Positions 7,530 through 15,739 of a DNA stretch of 45,455 bases are shown here, piece after piece. Each line of letters begins with the position of its first letter. Positions within the stretch are counted from its first letter, which is position 1. A model generated the notes under the pieces. That model saw only the letters and a list, made by a program, of their open reading frames with translations, was not told where the DNA came from and ran no database searches. The translations under genes and the position numbers were made by a program. Source of the DNA: Microbacterium sp. B19 (GTDB lineage Bacteria; Actinomycetota; Actinomycetes; Actinomycetales; Microbacteriaceae); NCBI RefSeq assembly GCF_000333395.1, contig NZ_BADA01000441.1, positions 1 to 45,455 of the forward strand, given 5' to 3'.

Positions 7530-8555
7530 TCAGGCGTCGGGGCGCCCCGGTCCGCGGTCGAGGAGGCGGCGCGGTTCGTCGACGAGCATCTCATCGACCC
7601 GAGCCCCGCCGAGGAGCCCGCGGAGTTCCGGAACGATCGTCGCGAGCAGTCGGCCGTAGCCGTACCCGCCGTGCCGCGCGAGCTGCGCCTTGGTCCACAC
7701 CGACTGCCCGAGCACGTACCGGGCGTCCGGCCGCGCCGTCGCGGCATCGACGAAGAAGCGCACGCGCTCCGCGTCCGTCGGATTGTGAACCCGACCCACG
7801 TGCACGTCCTCGGTCCCGAAGCACATCTCGAGCGTCGCGCCCGCGTCCGACAGCTCGCCCCAGTAGCCGGCATCCAGGAACTCGTCGGCGTTGGTGAAGA
7901 TCACGCGATCCGCGGACAGTCCCGCGCGGCCGATCTCGTCGAGGACGGCGAGGCCGTCGCGCGCGTCGGGGTCGAGCCGCACCGAGACGCTCGCGCCGGA
8001 CCTCCCGGCGGCGGAGGCGGCCGCGCGCAGCATCCCGCGTTCGGCCCCGGGAAGCCCGGCGGTCGTGCCCAGGATGCCGAGGAGCCCCGCGCGGTAGTCC
8101 GTGCCCGGCACCGCGTCGTCGAGGGCGGCCGCGAACAGGGCGCGGAGTCCGTCCTCGTCGAGGGCCGCGATCTCGGGCGGCAGTGTCGCGCGGATGTACG
8201 TGCCGTACGCGACGACGATCGTCATCCCGGACCGCCGGGCGATGTCGGGCAGCCGCGCGTGGTCGGGGCCGAGCCCCCACGACGTGCACTCGACGAGCGC
8301 GCGCTGGCCCGCGGCCGCCGCCGCGCGGAGCTCGTCGACCGCGGCATCCGGGTCGTCCAGGCGGAGGTTGTCGGCGAACGCGAGCATGTTGCGGCGCAGG
8401 TAGTCGCGCGTCTCGGGTCGCACGGTCGCCGGGCCCGGGGGCGGGGGCTGCTCGCCCGACCGCTGCAGCCGCGCGGAGTCGGCGAGCACGTGATCGTGCA
8501 TCGACGTCGGCCCCAGCGCCGAGGTCGGGACGGGGCCCAGGACGGTCTCGATCAT
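7530..8555 (-). CDS. Phosphotriesterase-family protein with altered metal site (paralogue A)
   Basis: A 341-residue protein with the TIM-barrel signature of phosphotriesterase/lactonase relatives, starting IETVLGPVP. The first metal motif HDH is kept (residues 20-22). The other expected ligands, judged against the two canonical paralogues in this window, are replaced: the bridging acid is Ile161, the histidine of strand 5 is Arg193, the GHxD histidine is Asn222, and the final Asp is Ser285 (GQSVWTK). The protein at 19497-20516 has the same Arg/Asn/Ser set, so this is a subfamily trait rather than random decay. The ATG at 8555 is chosen because an upstream in-frame ATG would lie in the operator. 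Hydrolysis by the usual two-metal mechanism is unlikely. Divergent from the cupin gene across operator site b. Confidence 0.82.
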   Translation of the reverse strand: MIETVLGPVPTSALGPTSMHDHVLADSARLQRSGEQPPPPGPATVRPETRDYLRRNMLAFADNLRLDDPDAAVDELRAAAAAGQRALVECTSWGLGPDHARLPDIARRSGMTIVVAYGTYIRATLPPEIAALDEDGLRALFAAALDDAVPGTDYRAGLLGILGTTAGLPGAERGMLRAAASAAGRSGASVSVRLDPDARDGLAVLDEIGRAGLSADRVIFTNADEFLDAGYWGELSDAGATLEMCFGTEDVHVGRVHNPTDAERVRFFVDAATARPDARYVLGQSVWTKAQLARHGGYGYGRLLATIVPELRGLLGGARVDEMLVDEPRRLLDRGPGRPDA

Positions 8556-8574
8556 GCGCGCTCCGTTTCGTTGC

Positions 8575-8601
8575 GGATCCATTCTGGCCCATTTAGGATC
8601 C
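8575..8601. promoter_or_regulatory. Paired GGATCC operator, site b (phosphotriesterase-like/cupin divergent promoter)
   Basis: GGATCC at 8575-8580 and 8596-8601, 21 bp apart. The right copy is part of TTAGGATCCAAACATGAC (8593-8610), in which TAGGAT acts as a -10 box and the ATG at 8606 follows 6 nt later. TTGCGG lies 17 bp upstream as a weak -35. The same 18 bases occur on the minus strand at 32841-32858. Confidence 0.75.
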
Positions 8602-8605
8602 AAAC

Positions 8606-8974
8606 ATGACTTTCGTGATGAGACCCGCCGAACTGGATGCCGCCGAGCTCGAGGCCAAACCCCTCGCCCCGCCGAACGCCGAACCGCTGTCGGGCGAGAT
8701 CATCGTCCGCGGCAAGGTGCAGTTCGTGAACGACGACCGCACGATCATCTCCGGCGTCTGGGAGAGCGACCCCGGCACGTCGCGCTGGGAGTTCCTCACC
8801 CGCGGCGAGATCGTCCACATCCTCGCGGGCCGCATGACCGTGCAGCGCGACGGCGAGGAGGCGGTCGAGCTCACCGCCGGCAGCGCCGCGTACTTCCCGA
8901 TCGGGTGGACCGGCGTCTGGACCGTCATCGAGCCCGTCCGCAAGCTCTACGTGGTCTACAAGCCCGCGGCTTGA
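8606..8974 (+). CDS. Cupin-domain protein (cupin_3/EutQ-like)
   Basis: A 122-residue single-domain cupin. The core reads WEFLTRGEIVHILAGRMTVQRDGEE, then the second conserved half LTAGSAAYFPIGWTGVWTVIEPVRKLYVVYK, the pattern of the DUF861/cupin_3 group. That group includes ethanolamine- and ureidoglycine-related cupins. Only one histidine (VHIL) lies in the usual metal-binding strand, so metal binding is uncertain. The start is the ATG at 8606, which follows a -10-like TAGGAT by 6 nt and so looks leaderless. Transcribed divergently from phosphotriesterase-like paralogue A, with operator site b overlapping its promoter. Its role is probably a small-molecule isomerase, lyase or binding protein of the pathway. 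Confidence 0.8.
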   Translation: MTFVMRPAELDAAELEAKPLAPPNAEPLSGEIIVRGKVQFVNDDRTIISGVWESDPGTSRWEFLTRGEIVHILAGRMTVQRDGEEAVELTAGSAAYFPIGWTGVWTVIEPVRKLYVVYKPAA

Positions 8975-9355
8975 GCGCCGGGCTCCCCGCACAACTCCGG
9001 CGGAACCGCTCGTCGCCGCTCCGCGGCGGCGGCCCAGGGCGGGGATGCCGGAGTTGTGCAAACCGGGCGGGCGGGCACCGGCGGCCGGCCGGGCGGGCAG
9101 GCGGGCGTGAAGCCCGGGCCGGAGCCACCGTCCGGCACAACTCCGGCAGAACCTCGCCGCGACCGGCCCGGGTCGGCACCCGAAGGCAGACGTGCCGGAG
9201 TTGTGCAGCGACAGCCAGCCTCCCCGGGCCGGGCAGCCGGGCTGCCGGGCCGGAGCCGCCGCGCGGCACAACTCCGGCAGAACCTCGCCGCGACCGGCCC
9301 GGGTCGGCACCCGACGGCAGACGTGCCGGAGTTGTGCAGCGACAGCCCGGGCCGG
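8975..9355. repeat. 380-bp gene-free gap with three copies of a palindromic element
   Basis: Between convergent genes. Three units each begin GCACAACTCCGGC and end with its complement GCCGGAGTTGTGC: 8989-9059, 9135-9206 and 9266-9337. The last two are near-identical direct repeats (9134-9216 and 9265-9347, one base different, 131 bp apart). The first shares only the 13-bp ends and has its own inner GC hairpin. Each can fold into a strong stem. They may terminate transcription from both sides or be a small palindromic repeat family. No coding sequence seen here. Confidence 0.88.
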
Positions 9356-10267
9356 TCAGCCCAGGCGCAGGAGCCGGGCGGCGTTCTCGCCGACGATCGC
9401 GGCCGCCTCGGCGGCGGACAGGCCGGGCAGCTCCTCGACCACGGCCGCCGTCGCGCCGGGGGTGTACCAGGGGAAGTCCGAGCCGAGGACGACCCGCTCC
9501 ACGCCGATCGCGCGGACGAGTGCCACGACCTGCGCGGCCGTCGGGGCGAGCGGGGCGCCGATCCAGTGCACGATCTCGGACAGGTCGAACCGGAGCGTCG
9601 GCTGCGCCTCGGCGAGCGCCTCGACGTCGCGCCAGGCCGCACCGCCCAGGTGCGCCATGACCACCGCGAGCCCGGGACGCTCCCCGGCCACCGCGGCGAT
9701 GCGCTTCGGGTCGGCCCAGCCGAAGCCGCGGACGTCGGGGCCGCCGTGGAAGACGACGGGGGCGCCCGCCTCCTCCAGCGCGTCGTACGCGCCGGCGAGG
9801 CCCGGGTCATCGGGGAACGTGCGGATCGCGATGGGGTGCAGCTTCAGCCCGCGGGCGCCGGCGTCGCCGAACATCTCCGCGAAGTGCGCGTACACCTCGC
9901 CCGACGTCATGACGGCCGGGTTGGCCGCGAGGAACGGCAGCAGGCGCGGGTGCTGCGCCCCCACGTCGCACAGCCACCGGTTGTAGGCGACGAGCTCGTC
10001 GCGGAGGGCGGCGTGCGGCGGGACCCCGGGCCAGTAGTCCGCCCCGCCGGGCGGGTGCGGAAGGTCGGGCAGCTCGAAGCTGCCGAGCACCGCGGCGTAG
10101 TCGAACCCGTCGGACTCCAGCGTCGCGAGCGCGTCCGCGACGGTGCCCGCGATCCCGGCGAACGTCACGTCGGGCTTCTCGCCGTACTCGACGATCGGGT
10201 ACGCGGTCAGATCGTGGAGCCCCTGCGCCGGGTCGGCATACAGGTGCAGGTGGGTGTCAATCCTCAT
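9356..10267 (-). CDS. Amidohydrolase family 2 (TIM-barrel hydrolase/decarboxylase)
   Basis: A 303-residue member of the amidohydrolase_2 family (ACMSD/hydrolase group). The metal motif DTHLHL is at residues 4-9, followed by GLKLHP in mid-protein, VFHGGPD, MAHLGG and the C-terminal GSDFPW, which supplies the catalytic aspartate. All expected ligands are present, unlike the amidohydrolase at 13008. The ATG at 10267 overlaps the end of the upstream RidA-like gene by 11 bp, indicating co-transcription from operator site c. Likely activity is hydrolysis of a cyclic amide or lactone, or a decarboxylation; the substrate is unknown. Confidence 0.83.
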   Translation of the reverse strand: MRIDTHLHLYADPAQGLHDLTAYPIVEYGEKPDVTFAGIAGTVADALATLESDGFDYAAVLGSFELPDLPHPPGGADYWPGVPPHAALRDELVAYNRWLCDVGAQHPRLLPFLAANPAVMTSGEVYAHFAEMFGDAGARGLKLHPIAIRTFPDDPGLAGAYDALEEAGAPVVFHGGPDVRGFGWADPKRIAAVAGERPGLAVVMAHLGGAAWRDVEALAEAQPTLRFDLSEIVHWIGAPLAPTAAQVVALVRAIGVERVVLGSDFPWYTPGATAAVVEELPGLSAAEAAAIVGENAARLLRLG

Positions 10268-10772
10268 CGTCGACCTCGGGGGCCGGATGCCGGGTCTCGA
10301 CGACCGTGACCATCTCGAACACGTTGTTGCCCGACAGGCTCGTCACACCGATCCCCGCGGAGGTGGAGCGACCGATCCGCGGCCCGAACACTTCGACGAA
10401 GAGGTCGGCCGCGCCGTTGGTGACGAGGTTGACGTCGGTGAAGTCAGGCGCGACACAGACGAACGTCAGCGTGCGGATGAAGGCGGACACCTCGTCGAGC
10501 GACCCGACGGCGAAGCGGATGAGACCGAGGACGTTGATCGCGGCGTAGCGTGCGGCCTCGTACCCCTGCTCCAGCGTCACGGTCTCGCCGACGCGGCCGG
10601 GGTAGACCTTGTTGCCCTGGCGATCCTCGGGCGTGATCCCGCTGATCGTCAGCGTGCGCCCGAGGTGGTGGAACGCCTTCATGGTGGCGTAACGCTCGCC
10701 GTAGGGCGGATCGGAGTAGTCCGGGATCACCAGACCCATTTCCTTGACACGCTGCTCCGCACTCCACGCCAT
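10257..10772 (-). CDS. RidA/YjgF-family protein lacking the substrate arginine
   Basis: A 171-residue RidA-superfamily protein, longer than classical RidA (about 130) because of an N-terminal extension. The fold is seen in LTISGITPED, EQGYEAARYAAINVLGLIRFAVGSLDEV and LFVEVFG. Aligning the last strands with the divergent neighbour, the position of the conserved arginine that salt-bridges the imine substrate's carboxylate is Ser138, while the later glutamate is retained as Glu153. It is therefore unlikely to be a standard enamine deaminase. The ATG at 10772 has GGAG upstream. Forms a minus-strand unit with the amidohydrolase below it. Confidence 0.82.
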   Translation of the reverse strand: MAWSAEQRVKEMGLVIPDYSDPPYGERYATMKAFHHLGRTLTISGITPEDRQGNKVYPGRVGETVTLEQGYEAARYAAINVLGLIRFAVGSLDEVSAFIRTLTFVCVAPDFTDVNLVTNGAADLFVEVFGPRIGRSTSAGIGVTSLSGNNVFEMVTVVETRHPAPEVDDED

Positions 10773-10791
10773 GGGGTCTCCTCGTCTCAAT

Positions 10792-10818
10792 GGATCCATT
10801 TCTTGTGAGATAGGATAC
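10792..10818. promoter_or_regulatory. Paired GGATCC operator, site c (between the two RidA-like genes)
   Basis: GGATCC at 10792-10797 and the variant GGATAC at 10813-10818, 21 bp apart. TAGGAT at 10812-10817 serves as a -10 box for the rightward gene, which here also has its own ribosome binding site (GAAAGG). Confidence 0.68.
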
Positions 10819-10837
10819 AACCGACGAAAGGCGCGAG

Positions 10838-11338
10838 ATGACATCCGCAGAAGCACGCGTACGTGAACTCGGACTCGAGATCCCCGACTACAGCGACCCG
10901 CCCTTCGGCATCCGCTATGGCCGGATGAAGCCGTTCCACCGCATCGGCTCGCTCATCGAGCTGGCGGGACTCACACCCGAGAACCGCGCGGGCGACCGGC
11001 TGAACCCCGGCGTCGTGAGCGTGGACGTCACGGTCGAGGAGGGCTACGCGGCCGCGCGGCTCACGGCCATCCACACACTCGGCATGATCCGGTACGCCGT
11101 CGGTTCGCTCGACAACGTCGTGAGCCTCTCGCGCGCGCTGTGCTTCGTGGTCTGCCCGCCCGGCTTCGAGGACCTGCACCTCGTCTCCAACGGCGCGACC
11201 GACCTCTTCCTCGACGTCTTCGGCGACGAGGTCGGCAGCGTGGGCCGCGCCTCGATCGGCGCGACGAGCCTGTCGCGCAACAACTGCTTCGAACTGTGGC
11301 TCAGCCTGGAGTGCGCGCCGGAGACCCCCACCGCATGA
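10838..11338 (+). CDS. RidA/YjgF-family enamine/imine deaminase-like protein
   Basis: A 166-residue RidA-superfamily protein, clearly paralogous to the divergently transcribed protein at 10257-10772: both start with a GL(E/V)IPDYSDPP motif and share the GYxAAR…LGxIRxAVGSLD core. It keeps Arg137 and Glu152, exactly 15 residues apart like Arg105 and Glu120 of E. coli RidA, so it could hydrolyse reactive enamines or imines made by the pathway's amine oxidases. The stop overlaps the MFS start (ATGA). It may form mixed trimers with its partner (inference). Confidence 0.84.
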   Translation: MTSAEARVRELGLEIPDYSDPPFGIRYGRMKPFHRIGSLIELAGLTPENRAGDRLNPGVVSVDVTVEEGYAAARLTAIHTLGMIRYAVGSLDNVVSLSRALCFVVCPPGFEDLHLVSNGATDLFLDVFGDEVGSVGRASIGATSLSRNNCFELWLSLECAPETPTA

Positions 11339-12567
11339 ACGGCGCGCGGGACATCACCCGCACGGTGCCGTTCTGGCTGATCTTCGCCGCATCGACACTG
11401 GGCGGCATCACCAACTCCGCCAGCACGCCCCTGATCCCCGTCTACGTCACGGACGTCCTCGGCGGCGGGACCGAGCTCGCCGGGGCTCTCATTTCGCTCG
11501 CCGCGGTGGCCTCGATGCTGTCGATGCCGGTCGCGGGGGTGCTCGGCGACCGCTTCGGCTACCGTCTCGTGGCCGTGATCGGCAGCGCCGTCGCGACCGC
11601 CGCGATGGTGCTGCTCGTGAGCGTCCCGACCATATGGGGTGCGGGCCTCAGCCGCCTCCTGTTCGGTCTCGGCGGGTCGGCCGCGGTCACGCTCCTCATG
11701 GCGTGGCTCGTGACCATGGCCGCACCGGGACAGCGCGGGAAGGCGCTGAGCATCTACGGCCTCAGCGTCTGGATCGGACTGGCACTCGGCCCACCCCTCG
11801 GCACCGCGGTCAACGCGGTCGCGGATCCGCGGACGGTGTTCCTCGTGTGCGCCGGCCTCGAGCTCGCCACGGGCCTCCTCATCCTCGCGCTCCCCCGCGT
11901 GCCGCGCCCCGCGCCGCGCTCCGACGCCGCTCCCCGCCCGCGCGGTCTCCGGGCCCTGTGGCGGGCGTTCGTGGCGGTGTGGAGCCCCGGCGTCGTCGCG
12001 GCGGCGGCGTGGTGCGGCGAGGGGCTCATGCTCGGGTTCCTCATCGTGCACCTCTCCGCCGCCGGCATCCCGGCGACGGGGATCACCGGGGCGGCGTCCG
12101 TGTTCGCGGTCTTCGCGGTGTCGGTCATCGTCGCTCGCCTCTTCCTGGCGAACCTGCCCGACCGGATCGGTCCGCTGCGGGCGACGGCGATCTCGCTCGT
12201 CGCCCTGACGGCGGGCCTGATCACCCTCGCCCTGGCGACCGATTTCTGGGTCGCGTCCGCGGGCGCCGCGCTGATCGGAGTGGGGTTCTCGCCGCTGTAC
12301 CCGTCCCTGACGATGCTCGCCACCCGCGGACTCCACCCCGAGAACCGTGCGCTGGGAGTGGGGCTCTTCTCCAGCTTCACGAGCATCGGCTACGGCGGAG
12401 GCGCGGTGATCGGCGGCGCCGTGATCGCCGTCGCCCCCTCGATGTGGGCGTTCCTCCTCGTCGCGGCGCTGCAGCTGGTGGCGCTCGCCGTGCTGACGAT
12501 CTTCACGCGCGACGACTCCCCCCGGACCCGAACGGATGCCGTGGAACCCCGGGACCCCGCCGCCTGA
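11335..12567 (+). CDS. MFS transporter
   Basis: A 410-residue membrane protein with about 12 hydrophobic helices. The family loop motif between helices 2 and 3 reads GVLGDRFGYRLVAVIG (residues about 73-88), with the expected G-x-x-x-D-R. The central loop between helices 6 and 7 is basic and proline-rich. The ATG at 11335 overlaps the RidA-like stop, so the two are translationally coupled under operator site c. The direction of transport and substrate are not visible in the sequence; import of the pathway substrate or export of a toxic intermediate are both possible. It ends 12 bp from the convergent deaminase gene. Confidence 0.87.
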   Translation: MNGARDITRTVPFWLIFAASTLGGITNSASTPLIPVYVTDVLGGGTELAGALISLAAVASMLSMPVAGVLGDRFGYRLVAVIGSAVATAAMVLLVSVPTIWGAGLSRLLFGLGGSAAVTLLMAWLVTMAAPGQRGKALSIYGLSVWIGLALGPPLGTAVNAVADPRTVFLVCAGLELATGLLILALPRVPRPAPRSDAAPRPRGLRALWRAFVAVWSPGVVAAAAWCGEGLMLGFLIVHLSAAGIPATGITGAASVFAVFAVSVIVARLFLANLPDRIGPLRATAISLVALTAGLITLALATDFWVASAGAALIGVGFSPLYPSLTMLATRGLHPENRALGVGLFSSFTSIGYGGGAVIGGAVIAVAPSMWAFLLVAALQLVALAVLTIFTRDDSPRTRTDAVEPRDPAA

Positions 12568-12579
12568 CGCGGCGCCGGC

Positions 12580-13011
12580 TCACCAACCGCGCAAGCGCTT
12601 GGCCGGCAGCAAATCGCTCATCCCCACGGCGACCGTGTCGGCGCCGCGGGTGATCCAGACGCGGGCGTCGGGCCAGTAGTCGGTCAGCAGCTCGGCGCAC
12701 ACGCCGCACGGCTCGATGACGTGCTCGGTGCCGCCCGGGCGGCGCAGCACGCTCACCCCGGCCACCACCGTGCCGCCGGCCGCGATCACGTTGCCCGCGG
12801 CGACGCCCTCGGCGCACACCGCGGAGCGGCGGGCCGACCCGTCGACGTGCACGCCCGTGACGATGCGGCCGTCGGAGAGCCGGAACGCGGCGACGACCTC
12901 GTGCCGCCCCGCGCGGTAGACCGCGTCGAGCTGCGCCCGCGCGGCCTCCAGCAGCTCGGCGTCCCCGTCGGACATCTCCGCGGGACGCACGAGCGGCGGA
13001 CGGTGGGTCAC
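12580..13011 (-). CDS. Cytidine/blasticidin-S deaminase-like zinc deaminase
   Basis: A 143-residue protein with the zinc deaminase signature: Cys66-Ala-Glu68 (SAVCAEGVAAGN) and Pro-Cys102-x-x-Cys105. That gives three cysteine zinc ligands and a catalytic glutamate, as in small tetrameric cytidine deaminases. The C-terminal AVGMSDLLPAKRLRGW resembles the end of blasticidin-S deaminase. The GTG at 13011 overlaps the upstream stop (GTGA) and is preferred; an ATG at 12975 would also leave all motifs intact. As the last gene of an ABC-transporter operon it probably removes an amino group from a pathway heterocycle or amidine rather than acting in nucleoside salvage (inference). Confidence 0.82.
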   Translation of the reverse strand: MTHRPPLVRPAEMSDGDAELLEAARAQLDAVYRAGRHEVVAAFRLSDGRIVTGVHVDGSARRSAVCAEGVAAGNVIAAGGTVVAGVSVLRRPGGTEHVIEPCGVCAELLTDYWPDARVWITRGADTVAVGMSDLLPAKRLRGW

Positions 13012-13778
13012 ACCGGCACCGCGATGCGCATGATCCGGGCGTAGTTCCCGCCCTCGACGAGCGCGCGGTCGGCGGCATCCGGGATCGCCTTCGCGATCTT
13101 CATGCGCTCGAGGTCGAAGTCCGACCCCGGCCACTCCGAGCCCATGAGGATCTTCTCCGGCCCGAGCCGCGCGTACGCGCGCTTCACGTCGGCCATGAGG
13201 GTCGCGGAGGTCTCGAGGTACACGTTCTCGCGACGCTCGGCCACGATGATCGCCTCGGGCACGTTCCAGACCGCGCCCATGTGGGCGATGATCGTCGGCA
13301 CGTCGGGGTGGTCCTTCGCGATCTCCTCGATCGAGAAGGGCGCGCAGAAGGCATCGTCGAGGGCGTTGATGATGACCGCCATGCCGTTCGCGGCGCACGC
13401 GCGGAACACCGGGTCGAGCAGACCGTGGTCGGCGACGTGGTACCCGTGCATGCTCGGGTGGAGTTTGAGACCCCGGATGCCGGCATCCGCCAGTCGTTGG
13501 ATCTCCTCGACCGCGTCATCGGCCTGCGGCATGACCTGTCCGAACCCGATGAAACGGTCGGGGTGGGCATCCTGCAGCCCGATGATGAAGTCGTTCTCGA
13601 TGCGCTGCGCGAGCGAGCACACCATCGCCATGTCGACGCCCGCGGCATCCATCCGCGAGAGGATCCGCTGCGGGTCGAAGGGGACGTACGCTGGCGGCTC
13701 CTCACCGGGGCGTGCGCCGGTGAGGTAGTCGGACCGGCCGCGGACGTCCTGGGTCGTGTTGTAGGCGTCGATGATCAC
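13008..13778 (-). CDS. Amidohydrolase_2-type protein lacking the HxH metal motif
   Basis: A 256-residue TIM-barrel protein with amidohydrolase_2 features: GIRGLKLHPSMHGYH, IIAHMGAVWNVPEA and the C-terminal MGSEWPGSD. The N-terminal metal motif, DxHxH in the family, reads Asp4-Ala-Tyr-Asn-Thr, so both histidines are gone; the C-terminal catalytic Asp of SDxP is Glu. The metal site must be changed or absent. The GTG at 13778 places the changed motif at the usual distance from the N-terminus; an upstream extension offers no HxH. It lies between the ABC ATPase gene (38 bp away) and the deaminase, with which it overlaps. Confidence 0.78.
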   Translation of the reverse strand: MIIDAYNTTQDVRGRSDYLTGARPGEEPPAYVPFDPQRILSRMDAAGVDMAMVCSLAQRIENDFIIGLQDAHPDRFIGFGQVMPQADDAVEEIQRLADAGIRGLKLHPSMHGYHVADHGLLDPVFRACAANGMAVIINALDDAFCAPFSIEEIAKDHPDVPTIIAHMGAVWNVPEAIIVAERRENVYLETSATLMADVKRAYARLGPEKILMGSEWPGSDFDLERMKIAKAIPDAADRALVEGGNYARIMRIAVPV

Positions 13779-13816
13779 GGGTACTCCTGAGGTGGGGGGG
13801 AAGAAAGGGGCGGGGC

Positions 13817-14875
13817 TCACACCGGGACGGGGATCGCCGCGGTCGCGACGGCCTCGATGAGGTGCACGCGCTCGGGGTTCCGGCACGCCAGGCGCACCAC
13901 CGATCCCACGGCGAGGGACGACAGGTCGGTCGACGGGGAGAGCGATGCCACGACCTTGCGGCCGTACGCGGTGGTGAGCTCGAGGCGGTAGCGCGAGCCC
14001 TGAAAGCTCACGAGCCGCACCGTGCCCTCGACGGCCCACGCCGTCGCCGCTTCCTCGGGCGCGAGGACCGTCATGTCCTCGGGGCGGAGGACCGCCGTGG
14101 CATCCACGATCTGTCCCGTCGAGTCGTCGATGAGCGCGCCGTCCGAGACGGGCAGGAGGTTCGCCTCGCCGAGGAAGCTCGCGACGTACGCGTTGACCGG
14201 GCGGCGGTACAGATCCTCGGGGGTCGCGACCTGAACCAGTCGGCCCTCGTGCATGATCGCGACGCGGTCGGACATCGTCAGCGCCTCGGTCTGGTCGTGG
14301 GTGACCGAGACCGTGGTGATCCCGACCTGGCGCTGGATGCGGGTGATCTCGACCTGCATCTGCTCGCGCAGCTGCTTGTCGAGGGCCGCCATCGGCTCGT
14401 CCAGGAGCAGGATGCCGGGGTTCGCGGCGAGTGCGCGGGCCAGGGCCACGCGCTGGCGCTGTCCGCCGGAGAGGGACGCCGGCGAACGGTCGGCCATGCC
14501 GGGGAGCTGCACGAGCGCGAGCATCTCCTCCGCGACCTTGCGGCGCTCGACGCGCGGCCGGCGGGCGGCCGACAGCGGGAACGCGACGTTCTCGCCGATC
14601 GAGAGGTGCGGGAAGAGCGCGTAGGACTGGAACACGACGCCGACGTTGCGCTTCTGCGGCGCGAGACGCTCGACGTTCTGGCCGTCGAACGCCACGTGCC
14701 CGGCATCCACCGACTGGAGTCCGGCGATGACGTTGAGCAGCGTCGACTTGCCGCTGCCGCTGGCGCCGAGGAGCGTTACGAACTCGCCCGGCTGCACGTC
14801 GAGGGACACACCCTTGAGCACGTGGTTGGCGCCGAGGGTGACCTCGACGTCGGTGATGGAGAGGGCGATGGTCAT
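13817..14875 (-). CDS. ABC transporter ATP-binding protein (spermidine/putrescine PotA-type)
   Basis: A 352-residue ATPase. Walker A GASGSGKST is at residues 37-45, followed by the Q-loop (GVVFQSYALFPHLS), signature LSGGQRQRVALARAL, Walker B ILLLDEPMAALD and the H-loop SVTHDQTEAL. A C-terminal TOBE-like domain (LRPEDMTVLAPEE onwards) identifies the PotA/CUT1 group that energises uptake. The ATG at 14875 overlaps the permease stop (ATGA). With the two permeases upstream and the lipoprotein at 16821 it makes a complete polyamine-type importer, probably for an amine-bearing pathway substrate. Confidence 0.92.
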   Translation of the reverse strand: MTIALSITDVEVTLGANHVLKGVSLDVQPGEFVTLLGASGSGKSTLLNVIAGLQSVDAGHVAFDGQNVERLAPQKRNVGVVFQSYALFPHLSIGENVAFPLSAARRPRVERRKVAEEMLALVQLPGMADRSPASLSGGQRQRVALARALAANPGILLLDEPMAALDKQLREQMQVEITRIQRQVGITTVSVTHDQTEALTMSDRVAIMHEGRLVQVATPEDLYRRPVNAYVASFLGEANLLPVSDGALIDDSTGQIVDATAVLRPEDMTVLAPEEAATAWAVEGTVRLVSFQGSRYRLELTTAYGRKVVASLSPSTDLSSLAVGSVVRLACRNPERVHLIEAVATAAIPVPV

Positions 14876-15738
14876 TCGATGACTCCTTCCGGGCGGACCG
14901 CGGCGGTACGGGCGCGACGCGCCCCTGCCCGGCGCGTTCCGCGACCGATGACGAGCGGGACGATCGCGAGCACGACGATCGCGAGCAGGGAGACGAGGGT
15001 GGATGCCGCCGTGAGTTCGGGCGAGAACGCCTCCGAGGCCGCGCTGAGCATCTTCAGCGGCAGCGTCTGCACCCCGGGCGGGAGCAGGAACACGGCGAGC
15101 ACGACCTCGTCGAAGACGACGACGAAGGCGAACAGCGCCCCCGATAGGATGTAGGGGACGAGCGCCGGCAGCTCGATCTTCCACAGCACGAGGGGCCAGC
15201 GGGCACCGAGCGTCCAGGCCGCCGGGCGGAGCGCCGGATCGATGCGCGCGACACCGCCGGAGACGATCACGAACACGTACGGCAGCGCCAGCAGGGCGTG
15301 GCCGAGGACGAGCGTGAGGACCGAGCCACGGAGGAACGAGAACTCCGACCCGGCACCGTACAGGCCGACCGCGTAGGCGATCGGGGGCAGGGCGATCGGG
15401 ACGATGAAGAGCGTGCGGATCCACCGCTGCGCGGCGCGACGCCGGACGCGCGTGAGGCCGATGGCACCGAGCGTGCCGAGGACGGTCGCGATGAGCGTCG
15501 CGGCGGCGCTCTCCCACAGCGAGAACGTGAACGCGTTCATCCAGCGGCGGTTGCCGAGGACCTTCTCGTACCACTGCAGCGAGAAGCCGTCGGGCGGGAA
15601 GAGGATGAAGCTCCCCTCCGTCCACGACGTGGACACGAGGATCAGGAACGGCACGATCAGCAGCAAGCTCGCGAGGAGCGCGACGACGATGACGGGGAAC
15701 CGCCAGGCGCCGAGGCTGCGGGCAACGGTGGTCGTCAT
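14872..15738 (-). CDS. ABC transporter permease (PotC-type)
   Basis: A 288-residue integral membrane protein with about six helices, the first being VIVVALLASLLLIVPFLILVSTSW. The cytoplasmic EAA-like loop (RIDPALRPAAWTLGARWPLVLWKIELPALVPYILSG) contacts the ATPase and is typical of the spermidine/putrescine permease group. The ATG at 15738 sits one base after the stop of the other permease and its stop overlaps the ATPase start, so the three are tightly coupled. The C-terminus is basic. Confidence 0.9.
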   Translation of the reverse strand: MTTTVARSLGAWRFPVIVVALLASLLLIVPFLILVSTSWTEGSFILFPPDGFSLQWYEKVLGNRRWMNAFTFSLWESAAATLIATVLGTLGAIGLTRVRRRAAQRWIRTLFIVPIALPPIAYAVGLYGAGSEFSFLRGSVLTLVLGHALLALPYVFVIVSGGVARIDPALRPAAWTLGARWPLVLWKIELPALVPYILSGALFAFVVVFDEVVLAVFLLPPGVQTLPLKMLSAASEAFSPELTAASTLVSLLAIVVLAIVPLVIGRGTRRAGARRARTAAVRPEGVIE

Positions 15739-15739
15739 G

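Noticed and set aside
7530-8555. Calling phosphotriesterase paralogue A an active metallohydrolase
   Set aside because: Four of the expected metal-site positions are substituted; only the fold assignment is supported.
8989-9337. Iterated palindromes considered as a plasmid replication origin (iterons)
   Set aside because: No replication or partition gene is near, and the repeats are inverted hairpins between convergent genes.
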